Translations under genes and position numbers: made by a program
From: Eremophila alpestris peregrina
Lineage: Eukaryota > Chordata > Aves > Passeriformes > Alaudidae
DNA length: 64,000 nt
NCBI GenBank assembly: GCA_009792885.1
Contig: WMCF01000012.1
Location: 17,745,492 to 17,809,491, forward strand
Direction: 5' to 3'
The notes under the pieces: model-generated
Seen by the model: only the letters and a program-made list of their open reading frames with translations
Told to the model about the DNA's origin: nothing
The model's database searches: none
Part shown: positions 47,201 to 60,413 of the stretch, piece after piece
Position numbering within the stretch: position 1 is the stretch's first letter
Layout: each line of letters starts with the position of its first letter

Positions 47201-50200
47201 CAGAGAAAATTTCTGTATGGTTCAGTTATGTGGGCTTTGTCAAGACTCTTAATGTCTATACTGCTTTTAAGTGGTATTGACATTTTCTGCACCCTTAGCT
47301 GGGTGCTTCTTTTGTTTCTTAGCATTTCTCCCTTTTTGGCTTTAAAAGTGTCCATTTACTGTGGCTTATCTCAGCTTCTGTGTGCTGGATTTACAGGGAT
47401 GATTCCTGCCAGAGGTGCAGCTTTCAAGTGTGAGCTTTTGCTTCCTGTGATGCCCCAGGTGATATAAGAATCTCTGTGTGCAGGCAATGGCTGCTTATTT
47501 TACTCAGGGGAGGTGATGGTTCTTTATAAACCACTCAGTGGCCAAGTTCCTTACCAAGCAAGTGGAGAAGTTACTGCTCCAGTCTTTACAGCCAAAACAA
47601 CATGGCCAGTCCCTTATATGTGCAGTTTAAGTTCTTTATCTTTTTAGTCTGATTAGTTTAGAGTTTACGTTAAGATATTTTTCATTAGAGTAAGTTATTA
47701 TTAACCACCACAATAGAGTAAGTTTTTGTTAACCAACACAATGACAAGAGTTTCAGATTAGAGAATGCAAAAGGGTTTTAATTTCAGTCCTCACACCAGC
47801 TGACCTGCACTTCCAAGTGTAAATCTGTTACAACTGAAGCACAATGCTTCTGAGTCCATGAGCATCCTTAGGTGTGTATGTGTTTTCCTAATTAGTACTC
47901 CTGGTGTCAGCATTACCACCTGCAGCTGATACCTGCAAGCTTTAATCCTAACTACTAAACTGTTAATTTTGTCGGGATTTGGGGTTTTTTTCAGTTATTG
48001 GATAGAGGATAGGGGAGGGAATTTGGTATCTCTGCTGGAAAGAAATACTAGGAGTGAAGGGGGTATGCACTCACATAGGAAGGACAGGGGAGGATGAGAT
48101 GAGAGGAAATTACTGATTCTGATCCTTCAGTGCAGGTTAATTTGCAGGTCGTTAGGGCAGAGGGACTGTTGTGTGCGTTGTGTTTTTACCAGCTGTCTCC
48201 AGCAGTGAAGGCTTTGTAAGGCTGGGGAAGAGTGAGCAGTGCCTCCCTCCTACTCAGCTACTCCTCAGCTCTTGCCATACACCACACGTGTGTGAAAAAT
48301 AAAAAAGTAAACATGAAAATGCAGACTCTGTAGGATTCATCTGCTTGTGCAAGACTGCTGCCTGCAGTGAGTTGCAGGGTGAAGGTGATGTATAATTCTA
48401 GGCAGAACACACAAACAGTGATGAGTGGATTTCAGCTTTCTCTGTGGAATGTGTGTAAATGCCCTACTTTATCAGGTTTTGACAGGATGTTAATATTCTG
48501 CCAGTTCAGTACATGAAGGAATATATATGCTACTAAATTATCTTAATATTATTTTTCCTATGCTTTTATTAAAGAACAGATCTACACTCTGTAGGAGTTC
48601 ACCAAAAGCAGCTTCTATGTATAACTTCTCTGTAAGAACCCCTAGATTTCTCTTCTGGTCTTCTAGAAATGTCTGACACAGGATTCAGAACAATTTCCTT
48701 AAGGTGTGTATTTTTTAAGTTGTATTGAGGGGTTTTGTTGTTACTGTTATCATCTTTGGTTCACTTCAGAGGTCTTGTGACAACATTCTTGGTTATAGAA
48801 GGAGCAGACTAAAGATGATGTAGTATTTAATTATAATCCTGGGCTATGAATTCCGGACCACTCTCCTTAGTGCAAAGTCAGCTTCAGATCCTCCGTTTCC
48901 TTGCTTCACTCATGTTCCCTCACAGGAACTCCTCTGTTAGACCTCTTTGACTGTCAGTGCAGCTGCCCTCTGAGCACCATCTGTGAAATGACCCAGGCCA
49001 TGAGCCTCCCAAATGAAAGTGCACTCTGGCAGGCAATGTAAACCTTTGTTCTGGATTAAACTGTAACCTTGTGGGTGTATGTGTCTGAACTGACGTAACA
49101 CTGGGCATAATGTCTGTTTGAAGAGTTGTAAGGCTTTTTAACAGAGTTTTCTGACAAGGTGTCAGTGACATATTGCTCTAATTTCTTGTCTTTTTGCAGG
49201 ATGAGGAATACAGCTAAATATTTTTCTTTCAGATGTTCACACTGGCAGTAATGTATTTAGTTACTATTCTGTGTTTATCACCAGAAAATAAATTCCAGTT
49301 GCATAAACTGTTTAGTCTGCCGAAGCCAAAACTTTATGGTGTGTTATCTGGGAGGCAGGAGAATCGTGCTAAGCTCCATGGGGCTTAATGGCTCTTTTGA
49401 GGTGGGTTTTTTCCTCACTGTGGTAGGTAGAAATTGAAAAACAATACTGTTTTGTCATACTGAACAGGGAAAAGAGTTTTATATTCAGGGGCTTTTTCTT
49501 CAAGTGGGAAACCTCCCATAACAGATTTCTCTCCTCTCCCTTCCATTCCTGTGAAAATGAAACGTGATGATTGAAATAAACCCACTGTAATTGTTACTTA
49601 ACCGGTTTTAAAAGGGAATTTATACATTTTTCAGCAATCCTTGAAGCATTTGTGGATTTCAACTCAAAAAGAATGTCAGTTCAAAATAGGATTTTTGATT
49701 GTCTTGTTTTTCTTATCTGTTTGATGATGACACACATCTATTTTTTTCTTCCCCAGTTATTTGTAGTAGATGTCCAGACTGGTCAAATTACCAAGATTCC
49801 TATCTTGAAGGATCGTGAACCCGGCATGGTGAACCAGCAGGGATGTGGCATTCATGCCATTGAGCTCAACCCCTCGAGGACCCTCCTGGCCACAGGTGGA
49901 GACAACCCCAACAGTCTTGCAATTTATCGTCTGCCTACACTTGATCCTGTCTGTGTGGGAGATGTAAGTGGGAGTGTCTGGGGAAATTTTATTCTGCCAC
50001 TTAAAAAGTTACTACTTTGAAGTGTGTTTGATCAGAGCAAGGTTAACATTTAGGAGTCTTGTAAGAAAGTAGAGTTCTGAAAGCCTGAAAATGTTTCTGA
50101 CTGAGTTGTCATTTCTGTTGTGGTATTTTAAATAGAATTGAGTACTCAAACGTGAGAGTGGATTTTCAGGACTTTGAGTCAGCTTTCTTCCTCACCTTCA

Positions 50201-53200
50201 TTTAGGTTCACTTAAGCTTATTTTGCAGCACCAAAAGTGTAACAAAATCCTAAGTATTAAAGTCTAATTATGGTGATGACCTCTGAAAATATTTATTGTG
50301 AAAAAGCTCTTATGAGAAATTAAAACAATGTTTCAAGTTGTTACAGTTTTCCCCTTATCCCATTGCAATTTATGGATATATTATTCTAGAGGTGGAACTT
50401 CGCTTTCTGTATTAGTTCTAACTCAATGGCTTGTGGCAGTTTGATACACTCTGGTACTGGTTTTATTTCTGAAACATCCTGATGCTGTTTTTGAAACAGC
50501 CAGTCTTAAAAAAAAACGAGCTAGAGAATGTCGTGGTGTCCTGTGAGTGCTTCTCTCTCATTTCTCCTTTTAATTCAGGACTTCTTGTAGACATTAACTG
50601 CAACAGCAGAGGTCAGGTCAGAGTTTCTGCAGCAGCAGATAACCAGCTGCAGCAAGACTTGACGGAAGATTTGCATGACTTGCTTTTCGTTTATGTGACT
50701 TTTTAACTTTTTGAAGAAAACTAGAGTCTTACAGTCTTTTTTTCCCCCCATAGATTTCTCACACACCAAAGAACAGAGTCTTGAAACATGAATCTGTAGG
50801 TCACGTATTGTAAACATAAGATTTTGGTTACTTTTTATAGTAGGATATGTGTTTGATGAAAAAAAACCCTAACAAGTAGATACTTTACAGAATAATGCTG
50901 CTTTCAGAATGGAAAACATGAGAATTCTGGAAAATCATAGAATTGAGATTAATTTGTCCTTGGTCTGAGGCCTGTTTTTCCAACACCTGCTTGCTCTTTA
51001 TTAATTACACTCTTAAAAACCAGAGAAGTTAGAATTACTGCTAGGTACTTAAACTGTTCCAGCCTGATACTGGAATGTTACCTGTATGTTTTTAATGTAG
51101 GTCTGTCCTCCTTGACTTTAGCTTGTACTAAAAATCAAAGTCAAGAATACTTGTCTGCTTTGAGACTGCTCTTGAGTATAATGGCACAGAAAAATCTGTC
51201 TTTCTTCCTTTAGGATGGACACAAGGACTGGATATTTTCAATTGCATGGATCAGTGATACTATGGCTGTTTCTGGTAAAGTCATATTTTCTCTCTTGATT
51301 TTTTTTTGTTTCCTTGTTTTTTAATGAATGTTATAGTGATATATAACATTTGATAAGTGTTAGGAAAGCACCTCTATCAGGGCATTTGAAACCACTTGGA
51401 ACTACTTAGGCTATTTAAACACTTAAGTACAGTGCTTAATTTTATTTTGTTGTTGGGTCTTACTCCAGATCTGATTCTTCTAGTGTTAGAATATTACTGT
51501 GTTTCTAATAAGGGGGTGTTTGAACACACTGAGCTACAGGAAAGGATCCCACATAAGAGGAGTAATTTCAAGAGGGGTGTTGATTATTGGTTAATAACTT
51601 TGGAATACTTGAGATCAATACCTGAAGTCATGAAAGAGTAATTAATGAGAACTCAGATAATTTCATCAAGCTCTCAGAACAGTTGTGTGTGTTTATGTGT
51701 ATATGTGTGTAATAGAGAAACTCAGTTAATGACTTTGTGGTAACTAGTTGGATAATCAGTGTAACTTCATGAAGAATTACTTAAGTAAAGGCAAAAATAG
51801 TAATATGCTGTTGCATTAATTTAGCAGTTTACTGCCTTTTTGTGCTGACAGGGTATACTATTCTGTAGTCAAAGTTGTCAAACTGCAGGTGACAGCAAAT
51901 GATAACAGTCTTATATAAAAGTCACATATTTGAATTCTTTAGTTTAGTTTTTAGTAGGATTTTTTTTCCAAGCCCAAAAAGCTAATTCTGTCTGGAATTT
52001 CATTTCCGAATTCATTGTAAAACTTGATCCTTGCAAGTTTCTACCCGAGATATGTACAGAAACTCCTCCCCATTCATACTAGTAAGCTTGAAGAGAACAG
52101 CACAGATGATGACACATGTCCAGGGGAATGATAAGGACTTGATAGAATGCGCAGCATGTGAGATTGAACTGTGTTGACTCAATATTTTCTAAAGGTCAGG
52201 GGTGGATGTGTGAGTAGGAGTGTCTCTACTGCCTTATTCTCTACTGTGGTGCTTATAGTAGACAGGAGGTAGGTTCCAGTTTCCACACCTCAGACCAGGG
52301 AAAACTTGTGGAAAGCAATTACCAAGACTGGTTTCTAAACTGAATTCTTTAGAATTGACTGATCACCCTAATTAAGAGGGGAAAAAAGGCAACTAACTTC
52401 TGACATGGTTTTAATATTACAGATTTCAATTACATCTGTATCTGAAAGTGTTAAGCAGAAATACTTGCATTCCAGACATTGAGAATATAGCAAGTATTTT
52501 TCTGGCAAAAGTTCCAGATGAGATGCATAATTCCCAGGATAGCATGAGATTAGGGTAGCAAATGGTACTCTGCTTGGCTTCAGGGCTAACCAGTTGAGCC
52601 ACATACATGGACCTTTTTCCCTGCCAGGGCTATTAAAAGGGACAGCTTCCTCTGAAAGTATGTCAAGATGTTTAGAAATTTTGCTGCTGAGTATTCAGCC
52701 TCCATAACAAACAAGATTAGGTGCAATTAAAACCAATGGCATGTAATGGAGTAGCAGGATGTTGTGCTGCTGGATGCAAGTGCCATTAGAATGCTCCTTT
52801 TTGTATTTTTCTGTAGTAGGTGATAGTGGCAAATGCCTGAATCCATCTGTGAGGGGGCTAAGCCACCTCTGCTGTGCTGGACCTCCCTATTGCAACAAGA
52901 TGTTTTGCTTTACTGTCTTTGTAGCTTCTCCCCTATGAGATGGCAAAGCTGATAAATTTAATAACTTCATATATATAGCTTTTTTCTGGCATCTTCATTA
53001 TTAATTTCTTTTGACAGAATTTTCCACTTTATGTAGAGAAGTAATTGAGGTACCTGTCAAATCTTGTCAGAGCTGACTTAGACAGAAGTGAGTTGCCTGA
53101 ACACCAGAAGGGATGTGTATAAGGTCTTGGATTATGTCTGTGTTGATCGGTGAACCAGAGGCATTCAGCTTTCTTCATCCAGTGTTCTTAACATTAGCGA

Positions 53201-56200
53201 TTCGATTTTGAATTAATGTCTTCAAATTAAGTAGAAAAATAAAATTATTTCTTGTTTGTTTAACTTAAGATGTGGCACAGGTTTTAGCGAAATAATTTTT
53301 CTGATAGATTACATCCGAAGTGGTGGACCTGTGATTTGAAATAGGTGTTTCTGTTCAGCTGATGAGTAACTGTGTACTCAGCCATAAACATATTGATAGA
53401 TATCAAGTAAATCCAAATTGGCATAAACCCAGGTGAGATTTTTGTGGAGATTTTTTGTATTGGTTTAACAGACTGTTTTACCAAGGCTGAGAATGACATG
53501 CTCAGGCTGAATCTATACTGTTCAGTTGCTTCTGAGTTAATTTTGCATATGCGATGATGATAATTGTTGCACAGGATTGTGGGTTTTGATGCATCCTAAT
53601 CAGTTGGAAAACATGAGAGATAGTCTAGTTGCTTGGAAGCTATATGGACAGTTGACAGTGAGTTCATAATATTCTGAACTTTACAGCTCAGTAAAATCAT
53701 CCTTTTGTTAATATATGGGCACTAACAGTGTGTTCTGCTAGATTAAACTAAGAGTATCCTTTTTTCCAGACCCTATTGATTAATCCTTTTTTTTGAAAAG
53801 AGGAGTTCTATGTATGTGAAATGTACTATTAATGTATGGCCTATTTGATCAGGTTCCCGGGATGGTTCGATGGGTCTCTGGGAAGTCACAGAGGATGTGT
53901 TATCCAGAAGCGATGCCAGGCACAATCTCTCTCAAGTTCCTGTCTACGCCCACATAACACACAGTGCTCTGAAGGACATCCCCAAGGAGAACACCAATCC
54001 TGACAACTGCAAAGTCCGAGCACTGGCTTTCAACAATAAGAACAAGGTCAGTAAGATAAGCAAGACAGTTGAGAAGCCCTAAACCTGTCCCTGTGCATTA
54101 GAAAAACTAAAAAGTAATCTAAATAAAATATACCAGAGAAGCAAGCTAATACATCTTTCACATTTCTTTGCGTCCTTGTCTGGTGAGGTGTTGGTTTTAA
54201 TCTGCTGTGTCTGCTTCTGCCCCAAGTGAATGGAGGAGTCCAGAACCCCAGATGTTTTAGAAGGCACAGTTTTCCTGTCGGTTTGATTTTAGATTTGCAT
54301 CCTAAGCAGGGGAGTAAAGAAATACTTACAAAAAGCAGATAAAGCAGCAAAACGTCTCTTGCAGCTTAAATCCCATTCTTGAGTGCTCTTTCCACTTTCC
54401 TTTGCCCTCTGTGAAGGCTAGCTAACATTTAACAGTTCCTGTTTCCTTGCTGAATCCTTTCTGGCTTGCTCAGCAAAAGAGGTGACTGACTGACAGGGCA
54501 GGCACTAGCACTGGCTTTGGGGTTATTCTGTAGTATTTGACAAACAGTAAATGTCAGTCTCCCCCATCCTGATCTCCTGTTAATACTAGTGGGTGTAGCA
54601 ATTAATCCTTCTTGCTTTTTTTTTCCCCTGCCCTCAAAGAACAGAAAAGGTCTGAAGCAAAGAGGGTGTGCTGTTGGAAGCACAGTGCTCCTTAGGCTTT
54701 ATTTTTCACAATAGGTGTTAGTTACTCCTCTGTGATGGAAACTTCATGTAACTTTTTCAGTAGAGTAGGGCCTGAAACTTGCTTCAGCGTTATAATCAGT
54801 GTGGGATCTGCTGAAGAGAATTGTCAACTCTAAATTGTACTGTTTCATAAATCATTATGTGATTGCTTAGGAAGATTTATGGTTTTGAAAGCTATTGTTA
54901 TTTACTCTTCTATTAATTTAGATTCTACTTGACACCTGAAGTACTGTATGGCATTCTATGAAGATCAGTATAAAATGAAAATTATCTTGATAGAGCCTTT
55001 ACAGGATTATGGATGAGTTAAATCTAGACTGCGCAGCCTGCCCAGAATAGATTGTGAGTTTGTAAGGATAGCTATAATACAGAAACTAACTCTATTGTTT
55101 TTATTTTCCTTCTAATAGGAGCTGGGAGCTGTGTCCCTGGATGGGTATTTTCATCTTTGGAAAGCAGAGCACACGCTATCAAAGGTGGTTTTCTGTTTGT
55201 AGGACTTAAACTTCAAAAGCTGCAAGCAGTTAAGGCTGTTCACTATTCTTAATTTCCTTCAAATATTTGAAGAGCAGCAGTGTTTGTAAAACACCTGAAA
55301 GTTCTATGTAAAATGAAATGTCTTAAAATAGGGAGCTTGAGGAGGAGAGAAGCTCCACACTCCCCTTAATTTAGAGGGCAGGAAGCATTCTTAACTTTCT
55401 TCTGGTTTTGGGTTAGCTGAAGTGAACCACTGCATGGAGTATAGTGGGTACTTGATCAGTAGAATTCATAAAGGAAGTTGCACTTACTTAAGTGTAATGG
55501 CAAATCACACCCAGACTTACCTATGCTAGTGAGTGTGATAGGCTTTTTCAGCTGAGAGCTGATGTTGCTGTGCACATGCTAAAGAAATAGCAGCAGCTTA
55601 AAAAGATCTAAAACAATTTATTAAAATGTCCATTTTTTTTGCTTTGGCCTTCATTGTCTCAATTTGTTTCAGATAAGGCACCCCGTTGCTTTCAGATTTT
55701 TTCCTTCTGGGTCTTACTTTTCACCTCCGTTTTGTGTTTTATTTCCCCGCAACTTCCTAGGACATAGCTTACAAAATTGTTCTGTTAACACCTTAGTCTT
55801 TTCTTGTAACAGGTTGATTTTTATTTTTTCTGTTTCCAGTTACTTTCCACAAAGTTGCCATACTGCAGGGAGAACGTGTGTTTGGCTTATGGCCAGGAGT
55901 GGTCGGTGTATGCAGTAGGATCACAGGCACATGTCTCCTTTCTGGATCCGAGGCAGCCTTCTCACAATGTTAAATCCGTCTGTTCCAAAGAACGAGGCAG
56001 TGGTAAGAAACCTGTCAAAGGTGCTTCAAATAGTTTGCTTGTAGAAGTAGCTGTTAAAACTGTTGTAAATCAAGCTTCTAATGAACAGGAAGGGCTTTTC
56101 TAGTGATCAGCTAAATAATTAACAGTGCATGTGTAGGTTTGGTTTTGTGACAGTATACCTGGAGCAACTAACAAACCAAATGTGACTGGTTCTGAAATCT

Positions 56201-59200
56201 AATAAGGGCAACATCACTGCCTTTAGGAGCAATTCAGTTGTAAACCATCCAAATATTACTGAACTTTCAAAAGTGTGCATTTTACTGCTGTTTATTTTTT
56301 CTCAGGTCTTACTCTGTTTTTTATCATACTGAAGCAAGTAGTGGTAGTCTTTTTACTATTATTCATACTGTTCTTGCATTTTTCTCTATGAATTAGAAAA
56401 AAGGCATGTTGTCTGCTCTGTGCTACCTTATTGGGAGTCTGTGCTGTGAGGGGAAGCTTACTTTGTAATTTTGAAGCCATGTCTCCTCATTTTTGATGTG
56501 ATTTGAGTGCTATTTCCTTTTCTCATATGGATGCAGTATGTCCAGTTGAACTTTATACCAGGGCCAGGCCTGAGGGCTTGCAGAGTGCACGGTTCCATAA
56601 ATTTCTCTCCATATCCTATACTATCAGGCATGAAAAGGCACAGTGCCATATTAACCCCAGACCAAGTTGCAGTCCTTAGCTTGTCTCTGAGCTTCCATCT
56701 CTTCCTCAGGCAGGTTATCAGAGGAGGACGTATGTTGGCAAAGATTAGGACACTTATTTACGCAGTTTCTGAGTGGTGGTGTCTAGATCAGTGTCAGGGT
56801 CTGCTGCTTTCAGATATGGGAGAAATACCTATAATGTCAGGAGAAGTTCCTGATTGACTTAGCAGCAAGACCACTTGTCCTCACGTGCTGTCAGTGAGGA
56901 TTCTGTCCAGGTCCTGACCAGACACTGGAGTGTGGTGCCCAGGGTGGCCGGTGGCTGAACTTTATGCTTCCAGTATGGGATCTTTCACTGGGGGATAATG
57001 GGTATAGGGAGTACCTTGAGGGGTTTCTCCAGTTCATGTCGGGAAGAAAGCCTTTTCTCAGGGCTGTTTTTTCTTCTGCAGAGTAGGTGCATCTTTTTAT
57101 TAGGCGTGGTGGTGGAGGCACGTAAATAACAGTAATTGCCAAGATATACCGAGTGTTTCCACTTTCTGTTGATATCCCTGGGACTTGGAGTGGTGTAGCA
57201 CCTCTAGAAAACAGGGTCTTTATTCATCTGTGGACTAAAATCTGATTTCAAGTGCTTTGCAGTGGTACCTGAATATGCTTTAAGTTTCCAAGTGCACCTG
57301 CTGAATGTGGTAAGTCCACGTTGAGTTCACTCATGTTGTACACAAAAGCAGGTCAGAGAAAGGTGGTGCGCTCAGTAAGGCTTTAGCTGGGGCTTTCCTC
57401 TGCTGTAACCCTGTTTACAAAGGAAGGCAGTGAATGCTTTTTAGTACATCTTGTAAGTGTTACTTTTCTTAGCAGCTGTACAGGGAAATGCACACCTGGG
57501 ACGGTAGTTCTTGATCCACAAAAGCAACTGCTCTCTGCATGAAATGTCTGCAGAGCCATGTTATGTGCCCTTCTCCTCATGTCCTGAAGGCAGCAGACAG
57601 AGCTTGTATGGCATAGACTCTGTGACTTACTGTGTAGGATATGCCACTGCATATTCCTTTTCTTCTGGGATCTGTAGACCTTTCCTGCAGCATGAGACTG
57701 AGGTTCAATATACCTAAATAATCTAGGTCCACAGGTGGTTGAGGACTGGGAGTATAGAACTTACTGTGATTGGTTCTAGCCACAGGCTGTACTTTTGGCT
57801 TGATGGGAGTGATTAATCTGAGATACTTCAGCCTCTTAGGAGACAATTTAAAATACTGTTTTTGAAAGCCTGTTCTAAATATCCTTCTTAGTAGTGGGTA
57901 CATCATGGATTCCTTCAATTAATTTCTTTGGTTCGAGAAAGAGCCACAGTTCTGCATTTTATAGCTTTTTATTAATACACTTAATTGAAAAGTATATGCC
58001 ATCTGCCTTGATACTCCATCACCTGTTTGTGTGAAGTAAGTGTTCTCCTGAGTGGCTTGTCAAGAGCACTTCTGGAGCAAAAATAGAGTAGGTCCACTCT
58101 TGTGCCTTTCTTCTCTAATCCAAGTGACTGTTCTTGCTAACTGCAGAGGGCTTAAAGCTTTCTGTGTGTCTTTGCCAGAGCCAGATTGATCTGATAGAAG
58201 TGGGGGGAAGGTCTTCTGCTGTCTTAAGTGCATTTGTAGCTCTCTGAATTAAAGCAGAGACTCTCATATGAGTCTCATTATCTGCTTCAGTGGAGAGACT
58301 TGCACAGTGGTTTCCTGCCCATTAATCCTGCAGCCAAGACTTCACCCCTCATCTGGAGCAGGACAGTGTGGCCTTGCCTTATTCTAAGTGCATGTCACGA
58401 ATGCCAATGGCTGTGGATGTCACATCCGGTGGTGGAGGCAGAAGGATGAGGACATGTTTCTTGTTAAGGCTTTATACAGAGGGAAGGGGAAACTCCCTGG
58501 TTGCATCCGCAGCTCCTGGTTTTCTGCTGTCACGTGCACTGCTGGGAATATTCCAGGATGATGCAAGTTCTGTGACATTCAGCTCTGCTTGGTATGGTGA
58601 CAACACTTGGCATGTGAATGTAGCTGGCATAACTCACTTATTTCCTCTCCTGTTTGAATGCTTGTTTAGGCTGTAATTCAGTGGTACATTAAAGAGGACC
58701 TAAAAAGCCCTAGGGTTTATAACCTGACATCCTGTCATGAAGGAAGGATAAGTATAGATGTTGTGGAGTTAAACCTGCGTGGAAGAGTTGCTTGAACTAG
58801 AGTGGTTACACAGAACAGTATATGCACAATAAATGGAGATGACATGACAGGATGTTTTGCAGATTGCAAATTTTTACATACAGAATCTCCTCAAGACTAG
58901 TTCCAAGGGATTCTTGATTAGCTGAGACTTCAAATTTAGATTTTTGAAAACAAAATGTACTCTTTTGTTCAATGTAATGGGATAACTGAATTGTGCTAAC
59001 ATGTTTAATTTGAACTGTACCTTCCCATGTACTGGTAGAACATGGTGTTTTTTAGATGGCAGGAGTCCTGTTTCCTTTCCTGGCTGAAGTGCTAAAAATT
59101 CCAGCTACTAAGAATAAGGTGTGCTTGTTTGAGAGTATTTGAGTGTAGACAGATTTGGCTCATTAATACTTCTGAAGCTATCTTAGCAGCAAAGTGACTG

Positions 59201-60363
59201 GTGATTATTAGGGCTACATTTGCTTACAGATAGCCTGTTGATCAGCATAATGCACTTTTTGGCAGCTGGGACTTACTTTTCTCAGGAGGTCACTTACTGC
59301 AGGTTGGCAAGTAGTTAGAGAGGGTGTGAGCTTGTGGAGGAAAACAGCATGATGTTCTTCCCTCTGTCTGCTGCTGTGTACTCAACTCCTGGTGTGTTCA
59401 CTTAAAGGCTTGTGCAGACAGAGCAAAGCTACTCTGGACCCTGATTGGCTTATCTGGCAGGCCTGAGGGCTGGTGAGGATGAAGCTTCTTACTGTGCACC
59501 ACTGGTGTACTTGATGGTCCCAAGGTGTAGGGCAGTCATCAAAGCTGCTGTTCTAGTAGCATCAGTGAGATTTGTCTGCACTGCTCTGTAGGGGTGGGAA
59601 AACTTGTGTGTTGTGGAGAATACCAGCAGGTAATACTAGACATGAAGCAACAGCACTGCAGAGCCAAAGCATCTCTCTTTACTGCACTGTCTGTCCCTTC
59701 TCTGTTGGACAGGTATCCGCTCAGTGAGCTTCTATGAGCACATCATCACTGTGGGGACAGGGCAAGGATCCTTGTTGTTTTATGATATCAGAGCCCAGAG
59801 GTTCCTGGAAGAAAAGCCCCCCCGTGCCTGCTATGGACAGAAGCAGAAATTAGGAGGAAGTGAAATTTTGAAGTTGACAACTGGGAAAGGCTGGCTGGTA
59901 AGTAGTTAGTAGCTGTGGTAGCGGTGGGGGGAGGGACACCCGTTATACAGGAGTGGTGCAGAGCTTGAGCCAATTCTTTTTGGACCTGTTGTGTGAAATG
60001 TGTCTCAGTCAAATAGTATTCATGTAACCAGTACCTAATAATGAAGAGCAAGAAGTGCTGCAGAATTGCTTTCTACAAAAGCTTTATGAAAGGGTACTGA
60101 AGGTTATTTGTTTGAGTGTAAGATGTAGTGATTACAGTGCTTATGCACTGATTCATAAATAAACTAGATTTTATATCTTTATATTTTCAAACGTAATCTA
60201 ACTTCTAGTTTTCAGAATCTCAAACAGAAAATAAATTGTCTTTTTTTAAAGCCAATCTAAGGTGGTACTCGAAGCAAGAGAGTTTTGATTGTGTGCAGTT
60301 TTAGAAACTGTGGCTTTCTGAGGTAGTGCCATGGCAGGCCCTTGAATTTGTTTTCCTGTATGT

Positions 60364-60413
<50 letters not shown>

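Larger units (their letters stand above)
39336..49756 (+). other. DCAF12: DCAF12 intron 2
   Basis: A 10.4 kb GT-AG intron, phase 0. It holds a truncated CR1 (about 43450-45270) interrupted by a solo LTR (44079-44494) and a two-unit 28-bp duplication (47686-47741). The rest is unrecognised AT-rich sequence with only short open frames. Confidence 0.85.

Noticed and set aside
50935..51000. Possible CR1 tail (AATCATAGAATTGAG)
   Set aside because: The following sequence does not continue into the CR1 3' end consensus.
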